Assembly: GCA_051001215.1 (NCBI GenBank)
Contig: JBPCNP010000024.1
Coordinates: forward strand, 1-40,126
Length of the DNA: 40,126 nt
Reading direction: 5' to 3'
Source: DATAQC01 sp051001215
GTDB lineage: Bacteria > Actinomycetota > Acidimicrobiia > Acidimicrobiales > AC-14
Below, in pieces: positions 25,978 to 34,317 of the stretch. Within the stretch, counting starts at the first letter, position 1, and the number at the start of each line of letters is the position of its first letter. Under the pieces are notes generated by a model. It saw only the letters and a list, made by a program, of their open reading frames with translations, was not told where the DNA came from and did no database searches. A program made the position numbers and the translations under genes.

Positions 25978-28593
25978 TCATCCGGCCGGCAAAGCCACGG
26001 TCGTGCGGACCTGGTCGAGGGCCTCGTCGAGACGGGAGGCGTCGCGTCCGCCGGCGACGGCCCGCTCGGGACTGCGACCGACGCCGCCACCGACGATGCG
26101 GGCGGCATCGACGAGAAGGTCGGATGCGACCAGGCCGCTGTCGGAGGCCACCACGGCCACGAGAGTTGCACCGCCGCGCTCGCCGCTCGCACCCAGCACG
26201 ACGGCGCGGACACCCGGCTGGTCGCGCACGGCGACGGCCAGGGCCTCGAGCTCGTTGCGGGCCGTGCCGTCGGGGCGGCGCGCCACCACCACGCCGCCCA
26301 CTGCTCGGCCGGCCAGCGAGGACGCATCCGCGGTGGCTCGTTCGGCGCGCAAGGACTCGAGCTGGTCGCCCAGAGCACGGTTCTCGTCGAGGACCTTCTC
26401 GACACGTTCGGGCACCTCGGGCGGCGAGACCCGAAGGAGGGCCGCGGCCCGGCCCAGGATCGTCTCCCCCTGGCGGATTCGATCGAAGCTGGCGGTGCCG
26501 GTGACGGCCTCGATCCGGCGCAGGTTGGCCCCGATGGAGCCCTCGGACACGATCTTGATGGGCCCGATGGTGCCGAGGGCGGCCACGTGGGTACCCCCGC
26601 ACAGCTCCACCGAGCGTCGCCCGGCCTCGACGACCCGGACCACCTCGCCGTACTTGTCGCCGAAGAAGGCGATGGCGCCCAGGCGCTCGGCCTCGGCTCG
26701 GGACGTCTCGTAGGCCCGTACCGGCTCGTTCTCGAGGACCTGGGCGTTGGCCATCCCCTCGACCCGAGCCAACTCGTCGGGCGACAGCGGGCCGTAGTGG
26801 CTGAAGTCGAACCGCAACCGGTCGGGGGCCACGAGCGAGCCGGCCTGCTTGACGTGGGAGCCGAGGACCTCGCGCAGGGCGCCGTGGAGAAGATGGGTGC
26901 CGGTGTGATTTCGGCGGATGGCGTCGCGGCGTTCGACGTCGACCACGGCTGCGGCCTCCTGACCGGGTTCGAGGCGGCCGGCGACGACCCGGGCGCTGTG
27001 GCGGGTCAATCCGGGGACGGCGGTGGTGGTGGCGAAGACCTCGACCGAACCGGTGGCGCTGCTGATGACGCCGGTGTCGCCGACCTGGCCCCCCGACTCG
27101 GCGTAGAAGGGTGTGCGGTCGAGGAACACCTCGACGGTGGGGCGGCCCTCGGGGTCGTCGGGGCCGCCGAGCACGGCGAGGACCCGCGCCCTGGTCTCGG
27201 TCTCGCCGTAGCCGGTGAACTCGGTGGTGGTGAACTGCTCGACCAGCTCGCGGTAGGAGGCCACGCGCGCCGGGTCGATGGCGCCACCCCCAGCGGCGTG
27301 GGAGGCGTCGCGGGCCCGGCGGCGCTGGGCGTCCATCTCGGCGTCGAACCCGGCCACGTCGACCTCGACGTGGCGCTCAGCCGCCACCTCGAGGGTGAGC
27401 TCGAGGGGGAACCCGAAGGTGTCGTGGAGCCGGAAGGCGGTGGCGCCCGCCAGTGGCCCCCCGTTCCCTGCCGCCAGCGCCTCGTCGAGGATGGCCGACC
27501 CGGCTCGCAACGTCTGGCGGAAACGCTCCTCCTCGCGGGTGACCACGCCGGTGACGAAGTCGGCATCGTCGGCCAGCTTCGGGTAGGCGGCGCCCATCTC
27601 GGCAACCGTGGCCTCCACCAGGGCCGGCGTCACCAGGCGGTCGACGCCGAGGGTGAAGGCGTGGCGGACGGCTCGGCGGATGATGCGGCGGAGCACGTAG
27701 CCCCGGTCCTCGTTGGACGGGAACACCCCGTCACTCACCAGGAAGCTCATCGACCGGCCGTGGTCGGCCAGGATGCGCAGGGTGGTGTCGACGGCGGGGT
27801 CGTCCCCGTACGAGCGGCCCGTGGCCTTGGCCGCGGCCTCGACCAGAGGGCGGAGGATGTCGGTGTCGAACACCGACTCGACGCCCTGGAGCACCGTCAG
27901 GCAACGCTCGAGGCCGGCCCCGGTGTCGATGATGCGCATGGGCAGGCCCACAAGCGAGCCGTCGTCCTGGCGGTCGTACTGCATGAACACGAGGTTCCAC
28001 AGCTCCCGGAAGCGGGCGTCGGCGCCATGGGCCGGGCCCCCGCCCGCTCCGTAGGCGTCGCCCTTGTCGAAGTAGATCTCCGAGCACGGGCCGCACGGGC
28101 CGGTATCACCCATCATCCAGAAGTTGTCGTCGCCCATGCGCTGGATGCGCTCGGGCGCAACGCCGACGCTGTCGAGCCACAACTGGGCCCCCTCGTCGTC
28201 GCTCTCGTGCACGGTGATCCACAGCCGATCGGGGTCGAGGCCCAGCACCTCGGTGAGTAGCTCCCACGCCAGGGGGATGGCCCCTTCTTTGAAGTAGTCG
28301 CCGAAGCTGAAGTTGCCCAGCATCTCGAAGAACGTGAGGTGGCCCCAGGTGACGCCGATGTTGGCGATGTCGTCGTGCTTGCCCCTGATGCGAACGCACT
28401 TCTGCACCGAGGTGGCCCGGGGCGCCGCGGGCGCCTCCTCACCGAGAATGTACGGCAGGAACTGGTTCATGCCCGCGTTGGTGAACAGAGGAGCCGCACC
28501 ATGGTGGGGAATGAGCCCGGCCGACGGGACTGGGACGTGGCCCCTCTCGGTGAAGAAGGAGGTGAAGGCGTGGCGCAGCTCGTCGGCGGTCAT
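25978..28593 (-). CDS. alaS: Alanyl-tRNA synthetase
   Basis: It charges tRNA-Ala and edits mischarged Ser and Gly. The 871-aa protein has the class II core (FFEMLGNFSFGDYFKEGAI, PCGPCSEIYFDKGD, GAGLERCLTVLQG), the editing domain with RRNHTGTHLLHGALRE and the Cys ligand in VELCGGTHV, and a C-terminal coiled coil and DHHA1-like domain. The ATG at 28593 is the only plausible start. A TAGGAT box lies 10 nt upstream, too far for a strictly leaderless start but possible for a very short leader. Confidence 0.97.
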   Translation of the reverse strand: MTADELRHAFTSFFTERGHVPVPSAGLIPHHGAAPLFTNAGMNQFLPYILGEEAPAAPRATSVQKCVRIRGKHDDIANIGVTWGHLTFFEMLGNFSFGDYFKEGAIPLAWELLTEVLGLDPDRLWITVHESDDEGAQLWLDSVGVAPERIQRMGDDNFWMMGDTGPCGPCSEIYFDKGDAYGAGGGPAHGADARFRELWNLVFMQYDRQDDGSLVGLPMRIIDTGAGLERCLTVLQGVESVFDTDILRPLVEAAAKATGRSYGDDPAVDTTLRILADHGRSMSFLVSDGVFPSNEDRGYVLRRIIRRAVRHAFTLGVDRLVTPALVEATVAEMGAAYPKLADDADFVTGVVTREEERFRQTLRAGSAILDEALAAGNGGPLAGATAFRLHDTFGFPLELTLEVAAERHVEVDVAGFDAEMDAQRRRARDASHAAGGGAIDPARVASYRELVEQFTTTEFTGYGETETRARVLAVLGGPDDPEGRPTVEVFLDRTPFYAESGGQVGDTGVISSATGSVEVFATTTAVPGLTRHSARVVAGRLEPGQEAAAVVDVERRDAIRRNHTGTHLLHGALREVLGSHVKQAGSLVAPDRLRFDFSHYGPLSPDELARVEGMANAQVLENEPVRAYETSRAEAERLGAIAFFGDKYGEVVRVVEAGRRSVELCGGTHVAALGTIGPIKIVSEGSIGANLRRIEAVTGTASFDRIRQGETILGRAAALLRVSPPEVPERVEKVLDENRALGDQLESLRAERATADASSLAGRAVGGVVVARRPDGTARNELEALAVAVRDQPGVRAVVLGASGERGGATLVAVVASDSGLVASDLLVDAARIVGGGVGRSPERAVAGGRDASRLDEALDQVRTTVALPAG

Positions 28594-28643
28594 GGGCGTC
28601 GCAATCCTACCGACCCCGCCTGACCCGCTCGCCCCAACAGCGG

Positions 28644-28880
28644 CTAGGAACCGAGATGGCCGGCCCGGAGCTCGGCCTCGGTCTGGCGCGCCGCGGCGCG
28701 GCCCTCGGCGACGGCCGCCCGGAGATCGGCCCCGAGGCGACGGGCGGCGCCGGCCAGGTTGTCGGCCACCTGTTCGGGCGCGTAGCGCGACATCGTCTCG
28801 CGCACCAGGCGGAAGAACCAGAAGGAGGTGCCGAAGCCGATGACCAGGCCCACGCTCAGCCAGAAGATGCGTTTGAACAC
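28644..28880 (-). CDS. Small membrane protein, probably DUF6167-like
   Basis: The 78-aa protein starts MFKRIFWLSVGLVIGFGTSF, one membrane-spanning helix, followed by a charged amphipathic helix (LAGAARRLGADLRAAVAEGR). Length, layout and position just upstream of alaS match small actinobacterial proteins labelled DUF6167. The role is unknown; co-location with the DUF948-like gene suggests a shared membrane-associated function. Confidence 0.75.
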   Translation of the reverse strand: MFKRIFWLSVGLVIGFGTSFWFFRLVRETMSRYAPEQVADNLAGAARRLGADLRAAVAEGRAAARQTEAELRAGHLGS

Positions 28881-28883
28881 GCC

Positions 28884-29240
28884 TCAGTCCTTCTTGCGCA
28901 GGGCCCGGAAGGCCCGGGCGCTGCCGGAGGCGAAGGCCATGGTCTTGATGAGAGGAGTCGAGAACGCCCGGAAGGACAGCCGGGAGGCGGAGTCGACGGT
29001 GCCGGCGATCGAGTCGGCCCGGTCGAGAATGGTGTCGACCTTGGCCAGCTCGGCGTTGGCCTGGCGGACGGTGACATGCACGTCGTCGAGCAACGGGAGG
29101 GCCGAGCGACGGAAGTCCTCGACCGCCCGCCGCACATCGGCCATCGTGCGCAGCATCGATCCCAGCGACAACAGGATGCCGACCACGCCGATGGCCAGGG
29201 ACACCGACGCGACGACCGCGGCCACCTCACCGGGGCTCAC
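28884..29240 (-). CDS. DUF948-like membrane protein
   Basis: The 118-aa protein has an N-terminal membrane helix (VAAVVASVSLAIGVVGILLS) followed by an amphipathic helical region with the spacing of DUF948 proteins (DVHVTVRQANAELAKVDTIL). Family function is unknown. The GTG at 29240 overlaps the rarA stop (GTGA), and the stop is 3 bp before the next small gene, so rarA, this gene and the DUF6167-like gene form a tight unit ahead of alaS. Confidence 0.82.
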   Translation of the reverse strand: MSPGEVAAVVASVSLAIGVVGILLSLGSMLRTMADVRRAVEDFRRSALPLLDDVHVTVRQANAELAKVDTILDRADSIAGTVDSASRLSFRAFSTPLIKTMAFASGSARAFRALRKKD

Positions 29241-30550
29241 TCGCTTGCCCGATCTTCGTGTCGCATGCGCTCGGCCACCTCCTGTTCAGCGCCCAGCTCG
29301 GACGGTTCGTAATACACCCGTCCGGCGACCTCAGGTGGGCGGTACTGCTGAGGCACCCATCCTCGGGGATCCTCGTGAGGATACTCATAGCCGGTACCGT
29401 GACCGAGGGACCGGGCCGCCCGGTAGGAGGCGTCCCGCAAATGGGCGGGCACAACCCCGGCCGGTCGATCGGCCACATCGGCCTGGGCCCGGGAGAGCGC
29501 GGTGGTCACCCGGTTGGACTTGGGTGCGGTGGCCAGGTGCACCACGGCCTGGGCCAGGTTGAGTTGGGCCTCGGGCAGGCCGACGAGCTCGACGGCCCGC
29601 GCCGCGGCATCGGCCACCAGCAGGGCCATCGGGTCGGCCATGCCCACGTCTTCGGACGCGAGGATCACCAGGCGCCGGGCGATGAAGCGGGCGTCCTCAC
29701 CGGCCTCCAGCATGCGGGCCAGCCAGTACAGCCCGGCATCGGGGTCCGAGCCCCGCACGCTCTTGATGAACGCCGACACCACGTCGTAGTGCTCGTCGCG
29801 CTCGTAGCGCACGGCCCGCGCCGACAAGGCCGCTTCGGCATCGCCCAGTTGTATGGAAGGGTCCCCGGGCGAGCGGGTCGAGACCAGGGCAACAGCCACT
29901 TCGACGGCGTTGAGGGCCACCCGGGCGTCGCCGTCGGCCCGGTTGACGAGGTGCTCGACGGCGTCGTCGGAGGCGGTCGCCCCTTCCAGGGCCAGGCCGC
30001 GGGCGATCAGGGCCCGGACGGCATCGGCACCCAGGGGTTCGAGCCGGAACAGGCTGGAGCGCGACAAGAGGGGCGCGTTGACCTCGAAGTACGGGTTCTC
30101 GGTGGTCGCCCCCACGAGGACGATCAGCCCCTCTTCGATCAAGGGCAACAGCACGTCCTGCTGGGCCCGGTTGAAACGGTGGACCTCGTCGAGGAAAAGG
30201 ATCGTGCCCTGTCCGTGCTCGCCCAGGCGTCGTCGAGCCCGCTCGACCACCTCGCGAACGTCCTTCACGCCCGCCGACACGGCCGACAGGGTTTCGAAGG
30301 ACTTGGCCGTGGCCCCGGCGATGAGCCTGGCCAGGCTCGTCTTTCCCGTGCCCGGTGGGCCCCACAGGATCACCGACGACAGGCGGTCGGCTTCGATCAA
30401 GCTTCGCAGCGGGCACCCGGGCCCGAGGAGATGTTCCTGGCCCACCATCTCGTCGAGGGTGGCCGGGCGCAACCGCGCCGCCAGCGGCGCAGTGCGAGCC
30501 AGGCGATCCTGGAGGGCCGCACCGAACAGGTCGCCGCCCGGGCTGGACAC
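29237..30550 (-). CDS. rarA: Replication-associated recombination protein A (AAA ATPase)
   Basis: RarA (MgsA) works at stalled forks with the clamp loader and SSB. The 437-aa protein has Walker A GPPGTGKTSLARL, Walker B LFLDEVHRFNRAQQD, sensor VGATTENPYFEVN, and the tetramerisation region DEHYDVVSAFIKSVRGSDPDAGLYWLARML. The GTG at 30550 has a TAGCGT box 6 nt upstream, so a leaderless transcript is likely. It starts the long minus-strand block and is divergent from the lipoprotein gene. Confidence 0.95.
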   Translation of the reverse strand: MSSPGGDLFGAALQDRLARTAPLAARLRPATLDEMVGQEHLLGPGCPLRSLIEADRLSSVILWGPPGTGKTSLARLIAGATAKSFETLSAVSAGVKDVREVVERARRRLGEHGQGTILFLDEVHRFNRAQQDVLLPLIEEGLIVLVGATTENPYFEVNAPLLSRSSLFRLEPLGADAVRALIARGLALEGATASDDAVEHLVNRADGDARVALNAVEVAVALVSTRSPGDPSIQLGDAEAALSARAVRYERDEHYDVVSAFIKSVRGSDPDAGLYWLARMLEAGEDARFIARRLVILASEDVGMADPMALLVADAAARAVELVGLPEAQLNLAQAVVHLATAPKSNRVTTALSRAQADVADRPAGVVPAHLRDASYRAARSLGHGTGYEYPHEDPRGWVPQQYRPPEVAGRVYYEPSELGAEQEVAERMRHEDRASE

Positions 30551-30556
30551 GCACCG

Positions 30557-30562
30557 ACGCTA
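30557..30562 (-). promoter_or_regulatory. Candidate leaderless -10 box for rarA
   Basis: TAGCGT on the minus strand ends 6 nt before the rarA GTG. The whole divergent gap is 33 bp, so this box and the plus-strand box at 30572-30577 are close enough to interfere. Confidence 0.5.
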
Positions 30563-30571
30563 CTGCGGCAC

Positions 30572-30577
30572 TACCTT
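30572..30577 (+). promoter_or_regulatory. Candidate leaderless -10 box for the lipoprotein gene
   Basis: TACCTT lies 6 nt before the ATG at 30584. No -35 is apparent. There is no SD before this ATG, which fits leaderless initiation. Confidence 0.5.
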
Positions 30578-30583
30578 TCTCAC

Positions 30584-31156
30584 ATGACCAGTGGGAGCGT
30601 TTGGTTCCGGGGCGGGTCGAGGTGCGGGCGTGGACTCCTGGCCGTGGTGGTCGCCATGGCCGTGGCCGGCTGCGGGGGTGGATCGAAGACGACGGTCGCC
30701 GGCGGGACTGGGACCACTGCGGCGCCCGGTGGCACGGGGTCGGCCCGCAGCGCCACTGGCACGGCGACCACGGCCAACGGTCGCTACCGCATCGTGGTCA
30801 CGGTGGGCGACCGCACACCTGCGAGCTCGCCAAAGGCGTGTGTACCCGCTGCCGCGCCGGGGAAGACGGCTCTGGCGGTGACGGTGACGGTCACCAACGA
30901 CGGCACCGCGTCCTCGCCGTTCCCGCCTCTTCGGGTCGAGTTGAACGCCGGGGGATCACCGGCGCCGGTGCAGGTGCGCGACTCGTCGGGCACCTGCAGC
31001 TTCACACCCCACGAACCCGACATCGAAGGCGGGGCATCGCTGGTCCTGCCCGGCGCCACTCCGGCGATCGACGCCGGTGCCGCCCCCGGCAGCGCCGGCC
31101 AGGTCGAAGTCTCCCTCTCCGAGAACACGTTCTCCTTGGCCGTACCGGTCCCTTGA
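30584..31156 (+). CDS. Secreted lipoprotein, first gene of the accessory cassette
   Basis: The 190-aa protein has a basic N-terminus, hydrophobic segment and lipobox VAGC at about residues 31-34, so it should be lipid-anchored outside the membrane. A Gly/Thr/Ser-rich spacer (about 36-64) is followed by a beta-rich domain with TALAVTVTVTNDG and a Cys pair (ACVP and GTCSF). The pattern resembles DUF4352-like immunoglobulin-fold lipoproteins, but I do not assign it to a family. It is 57 bp upstream of the MauE-like gene, which has its own promoter candidate, so membership in the same unit is likely but not certain. Confidence 0.85.
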   Translation: MTSGSVWFRGGSRCGRGLLAVVVAMAVAGCGGGSKTTVAGGTGTTAAPGGTGSARSATGTATTANGRYRIVVTVGDRTPASSPKACVPAAAPGKTALAVTVTVTNDGTASSPFPPLRVELNAGGSPAPVQVRDSSGTCSFTPHEPDIEGGASLVLPGATPAIDAGAAPGSAGQVEVSLSENTFSLAVPVP

Positions 31157-31200
31157 CGCCGTCGGTGCCCGCTCCTCGCCTCCCACACCGGCCCAGGCGC

Positions 31201-31206
31201 TAGCCT
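31201..31206 (+). promoter_or_regulatory. Candidate leaderless -10 box for the mauE-like operon
   Basis: TAGCCT ends 7 nt before the GTG at 31214, and no SD is present. This would start the cassette mauE-like, mauA-like, mauD-like and downstream genes. Confidence 0.5.
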
Positions 31207-31213
31207 GCTACCT

Positions 31214-31756
31214 GTGGGATTTCTGGCGGGCTCGTACGTGGCTGCTGCGTTGCTGCTGGGCCTGGGCGGAGGGCTCGAAGTGCGGCGCCCGGCAGCTACC
31301 GTCGGAGCCCTGCGAGCCATGGGCCTGCCCGCCTCGGTGCCAGGTGTCCGCCTGGGTGGAGCAGTCGCAGTGCTCATCTCCCTGGGTGCCGTCGTCCGGC
31401 TCGATCGCCCGTTCGCCCTGGCCGCGTCGGTGTCCTATCTGGCCCTTGCAGCATTCGTGCTGGCGGCTCTGGCGCGCCACGTTCCCCTGCAGTCGTGTGG
31501 CTGCTTCGGACGCCACGACACGCCCCCGACGGTCGGCCACCTCGTGCTCGACGTGGTCGCCGCTGTCGTGGCCGGTGTCGTGGGCCTCGCCCCGGGCACT
31601 CGTGGGTGGGCGTCGGTCCATCTCCAGGCCGATCCCGTGGTCGTCGCCCTGTTCGTGGTCCTCACGGGATCGGTGCTGGCCTTCGCCTACCTGGCCCTGA
31701 CCGCCGTTCCCCGGCTGACGGCCGAGATCGACGCCAACGTACGGAGGTCGAAATGA
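31214..31756 (+). CDS. MauE-like (DoxX-related) membrane protein
   Basis: The 180-aa protein has about five hydrophobic segments (about 4-20, 46-62, 67-88, 108-125, 141-163). The motif LQSCGCFGRH holds C95 and C97; CxCFG is the hallmark of MauE-type proteins, which with MauD are needed to make the disulfide-rich light chain of methylamine dehydrogenase. The stop overlaps the next start as ATGA, so it is coupled to the light-chain-like gene, which supports a role in that protein's maturation. A DoxX-type protein without redox function is the alternative. Confidence 0.82.
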   Translation: MGFLAGSYVAAALLLGLGGGLEVRRPAATVGALRAMGLPASVPGVRLGGAVAVLISLGAVVRLDRPFALAASVSYLALAAFVLAALARHVPLQSCGCFGRHDTPPTVGHLVLDVVAAVVAGVVGLAPGTRGWASVHLQADPVVVALFVVLTGSVLAFAYLALTAVPRLTAEIDANVRRSK

Positions 31757-32763
31757 GCAAGTGGCTGGTGGAGAAGGGCTCGTCGCTGCTCGAGTCGCGC
31801 ACGTCGCGACGAGGGTTCCTAGCCAAGAGCGCGGTCGTGGGCTCAGCCTTGGCCGTGGGCCCGTGGCAGTACCTGATCCGTCCCGAGAGCGCCTACGCCA
31901 GCATCTGCAACTACCACGGGCAGTCCTGCGACTGCGGGTCGCTCTGTGGCGATGGCTACACCGAGTTCTGCTGCGTGGTGAACAACGGGTCGAACACGTG
32001 CCCGCCGGGAACCTTCGAGGGGGGTTGGTGGCGGGCCGACGGTTCGGACTACTGCGGTGGTGGGTCCCGGTACTTCATCGACTGCAACGGCTCCTCCGCG
32101 CCATGCGGCTGCACCAACGGCGACTGCAATCACCGGGCCACGAGCTGCAACGTCTTCCGGTACGGGCAGTGCCACACCGAGATCGGTGGCGTGGGCGCCA
32201 TCGCCTGCCGAATCGTCTCCTGCACACCGCCCTATCAGTTCATCCCCGCGTGCGGCACCACCCTGGCCTTCGACAACGCCACCGCCAACCACACGGCCAA
32301 CTGCCCGGCACCTCCCCCTCCCCCCCCACCACCGCCGCTCCCCGGCTTCGAGCTGCTCGTTGCCCACAGCGGCAAGGCCCTCGACGTGGACGCAGCGGCC
32401 ACCAACGACGCGGCCAGGATCATCCAGTGGACGCCCTACGGGGGCAACAACCAGCGTTGGGCGCCCGAGGCCGTCGGCGACGGGTCCTTCGTGTTCATCA
32501 ACCGCAAGAGCGACAAGGCCCTCGATGTGTTCGCCGGGACCACCGACGAAGGCGCACCCATCATCCAGTGGCAGCGCAATGGCACCCCGAACCAGCACTG
32601 GCGCCTGTACCCGTTCGGGTCGACCTGGGCCGTGTTCATCAACCAAAAGAGCGGCAAGGCCCTGACCGTGGCCGGTGCCTCCACCGTCGACGCCGCCCCG
32701 GTGATCCAGTCGACGTGGGCCGGCACCGCCAACCAGCTCTGGCGGGGCGTCCCCCTCACGTGA
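31753..32763 (+). CDS. Tat-exported methylamine dehydrogenase light-chain-like domain fused to a ricin-type beta-trefoil
   Basis: The 336-aa protein begins with a twin-arginine signal (SRRGFLAKS, R19-R20; hydrophobic stretch; likely cleavage after AYA at 47-49). Residues 50-184 contain 18 Cys and the segment NTCPPGTFEGGWWRADG, similar to the NCPPGT...W region around the first tryptophan of the TTQ cofactor in methylamine dehydrogenase light chains. There is no Trp between 94 and 225, so the second TTQ partner is missing. After a proline run (about 185-197) come three beta-trefoil repeats with QxW motifs at 234-236, 281-283 and 328-330 and GKALDV-type starts, as in ricin-B/CBM13 lectins. A strong GGAGG precedes the ATG. 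The combination suggests an exported, disulfide-stabilised carbohydrate-binding or surface-bound protein; enzyme activity is unproven. Confidence 0.8.
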   Translation: MSKWLVEKGSSLLESRTSRRGFLAKSAVVGSALAVGPWQYLIRPESAYASICNYHGQSCDCGSLCGDGYTEFCCVVNNGSNTCPPGTFEGGWWRADGSDYCGGGSRYFIDCNGSSAPCGCTNGDCNHRATSCNVFRYGQCHTEIGGVGAIACRIVSCTPPYQFIPACGTTLAFDNATANHTANCPAPPPPPPPPPLPGFELLVAHSGKALDVDAAATNDAARIIQWTPYGGNNQRWAPEAVGDGSFVFINRKSDKALDVFAGTTDEGAPIIQWQRNGTPNQHWRLYPFGSTWAVFINQKSGKALTVAGASTVDAAPVIQSTWAGTANQLWRGVPLT

Positions 32764-32806
32764 GCGGGGCGACACCGTGCTGTCGACGGGCAGCCGAGGG
32801 GGCGCC

Positions 32807-33625
32807 ATGCTGCCGCTGATCGCAGTCGAGACCGCGGCCATCGTGCTGCTCGGGCTGCTGGTCCTCGGCCTCCTGCGCAGCCATGCCGAGATCCTCCGGC
32901 GCCTGCACAGCCTGGGGGCGGGGCTCGACCCCGACCTGAGCCCCGACGCCTCGCCCACGTTGCCGCTCGGCACGCTCGGGTCCGACCTGGCCCGGCGCCC
33001 CCCTCGCCGGGGTGGCTCGACGTCCACCGGGTCCGACGTGAGCGGGATCACCGTCACCGACGAGCCGGTGAGCATCGGCGTCGTCGGCGCCCGCCAGGAC
33101 ACGCTGCTGGCCTTCCTGACCACGGGATGCCTGACCTGCAACGGGTTCTGGGACGTCTTTCGCACCGGCCGCCACCTGGCTGTCCCCGGTGGCGCCCGCC
33201 TCGTCGTCGTCGTCAAGGGCCCCGATCAGGAGAGCCAGTCGCGACTCACCGAGCTGGCGCCCACCCAGGTCCCCGTCGTCCGCTCGAACGAGGCATGGAG
33301 CGACTACGAGGTTCCTGTTGCCCCCTACTTCGTCTACGTCGAAGGCCCGTCGGGCCGGGTGATCGGCGAGGGCGCCGGCCAGACCTGGGACCAGGTCAGC
33401 TCCCTCCTGGGCCAGGCCCTGGCCGACGCCGAGGCCATGGGAGCCCGACCCCCGCGCCCGGCCGAGCATCGCCCCGCTGCGCCCGAGGAACGCCTCGACA
33501 CCGAGGCGCGATCCGACCGCGACCTGGCCAAGGCCGGGATCCTGCCCGGTCATCCGAGCCTCTACCCGGCTCCGAAGGCGCCGCCGGCGACGGCGCAGCC
33601 GCAGCCACAACCGACGGGGGACTGA
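32807..33625 (+). CDS. MauD-like membrane-anchored thioredoxin-fold protein
   Basis: The 272-aa protein has an N-terminal membrane helix (about 4-23), a Pro/Ser/Arg-rich linker and a thioredoxin-like domain with C108-L-T-C111 in LAFLTTGCLTCNGFW and a cis-Pro-type VPVAPYFVYVEG. This layout matches MauD, which helps form or isomerise light-chain disulfides in the periplasm. The tail after about residue 205 is Ala/Pro-rich and not conserved. The ATG at 32807 has GAGGGGG just upstream; a GTG at 32777 would add ten residues. It follows the light-chain-like gene by 43 bp. Confidence 0.83.
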   Translation: MLPLIAVETAAIVLLGLLVLGLLRSHAEILRRLHSLGAGLDPDLSPDASPTLPLGTLGSDLARRPPRRGGSTSTGSDVSGITVTDEPVSIGVVGARQDTLLAFLTTGCLTCNGFWDVFRTGRHLAVPGGARLVVVVKGPDQESQSRLTELAPTQVPVVRSNEAWSDYEVPVAPYFVYVEGPSGRVIGEGAGQTWDQVSSLLGQALADAEAMGARPPRPAEHRPAAPEERLDTEARSDRDLAKAGILPGHPSLYPAPKAPPATAQPQPQPTGD

Positions 33626-33626
33626 G

Positions 33627-33701
33627 ATGTCCGCCTGGTTGGTGCCCACCGGCGTGGCCCTCGCCGTCGTCGCCGCCATCCGTTCGAGCTGGTCGCCGTG
33701 A
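33627..33701 (+). CDS. 24-residue hydrophobic micropeptide ORF
   Basis: ATG at 33627, one base after the MauD-like stop, to TGA at 33699-33701. GGGGG lies 6 nt before the ATG. The peptide starts MSAWLVPTGVALAVVAAIRS, one possible membrane helix with a short polar end. It stands 9 bp before the next gene, whose ATG at 33711 has its own GAGG. It could be a true small membrane protein or a coupling ORF. Confidence 0.5.
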   Translation: MSAWLVPTGVALAVVAAIRSSWSP

Positions 33702-33710
33702 GGCGAGTCG

Positions 33711-34307
33711 ATGCTGGCCAGCATCAATCCGCTCGGGGAGCGGGCACGCAACCGACGGTGGAATCGCACCGTCGTCGCCTACCTGATCGGCTCGATCCTG
33801 GGTGGGGCTCTCATCGGCGCGCTGCTCGGGTTGGTGGGAGGGCTGGCGGGCGGATCGCTCGGCCCGGTGTCGATCGCCGCGGTCGTGACGGCCACGTGTG
33901 CCATCGGCCTGCTCTTGGACCTCGGCGTGGGCGGCCTGCGGCTGCCGACTGTCCATCGCCAGGTCGACAAGGACTGGCTGGACCGCTACCGGGGATGGGT
34001 CTACGGCTTGAGCTTCGGGTTCCAACTCGGCCTCGGCGTGGTCACGGTGGTCAACACCGCGGCCATCTACGCCATGCTCATCGTTGCCCTGGTCTCGAGA
34101 TCGGTCGTCACCGGAGCGGCGATCGGCACGACCTTCGGCCTGGTCCGGGGCCTGGTCATCTTCAGTGTCCGCCACGTCCGCCAACCCGAGCAGCTTCGAC
34201 AGGTCCATCGACGCATGACGTCGTTGGCGCCCCTGGCCCAACGGGCCAGCGTGGGGATCCAGGCCGTCGTGGTCCTCGCCGCGGCCACAGCCGTTGTCAC
34301 ACGATGA
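33711..34307 (+). CDS. Polytopic membrane protein of unknown function in the mau-like cassette
   Basis: The 198-aa protein has five or six hydrophobic segments: about 22-50, 54-73, 101-128 and 130-155, and a last one near 181-195. A basic linker (RHVRQPEQLRQVHRR) precedes the last segment. There is only one Cys, so it is not a CcdA-type redox transporter. I do not recognise the family. The GLSFGFQLGLGVVTVVNTAA segment is a useful search seed. Its position between the MauD-like gene and the 150-aa gene suggests a membrane partner of the exported protein. Confidence 0.8.
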   Translation: MLASINPLGERARNRRWNRTVVAYLIGSILGGALIGALLGLVGGLAGGSLGPVSIAAVVTATCAIGLLLDLGVGGLRLPTVHRQVDKDWLDRYRGWVYGLSFGFQLGLGVVTVVNTAAIYAMLIVALVSRSVVTGAAIGTTFGLVRGLVIFSVRHVRQPEQLRQVHRRMTSLAPLAQRASVGIQAVVVLAAATAVVTR

Positions 34308-34317
34308 GGAGGTACTC

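Noticed and set aside
24442..28260. A plus-strand open frame of over 1200 codons antisense to mltG, ruvX and alaS
   Set aside because: The minus strand encodes well-conserved proteins over the whole stretch. Long antisense frames are a product of high GC at third codon positions. The predicted protein is rich in Gly, His, Arg and Val without recognisable motifs.
28594..28609. Leaderless promoter for alaS (TAGGAT)
   Set aside because: The box is 10 nt from the ATG, outside the 6-7 nt spacing of the other cases. It may still give a very short leader.
31157..31213. A TTGAC at 31153-31157 as -35 for the mauE-like operon
   Set aside because: It is more than 40 bp from the TAGCCT box and overlaps the end of the lipoprotein gene, so the spacing is wrong.
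33711..34307. A CcdA/DsbD-type electron transporter for the MauD-like protein
   Set aside because: There is only one Cys in the whole protein and none of the paired transmembrane Cys-Pro motifs.
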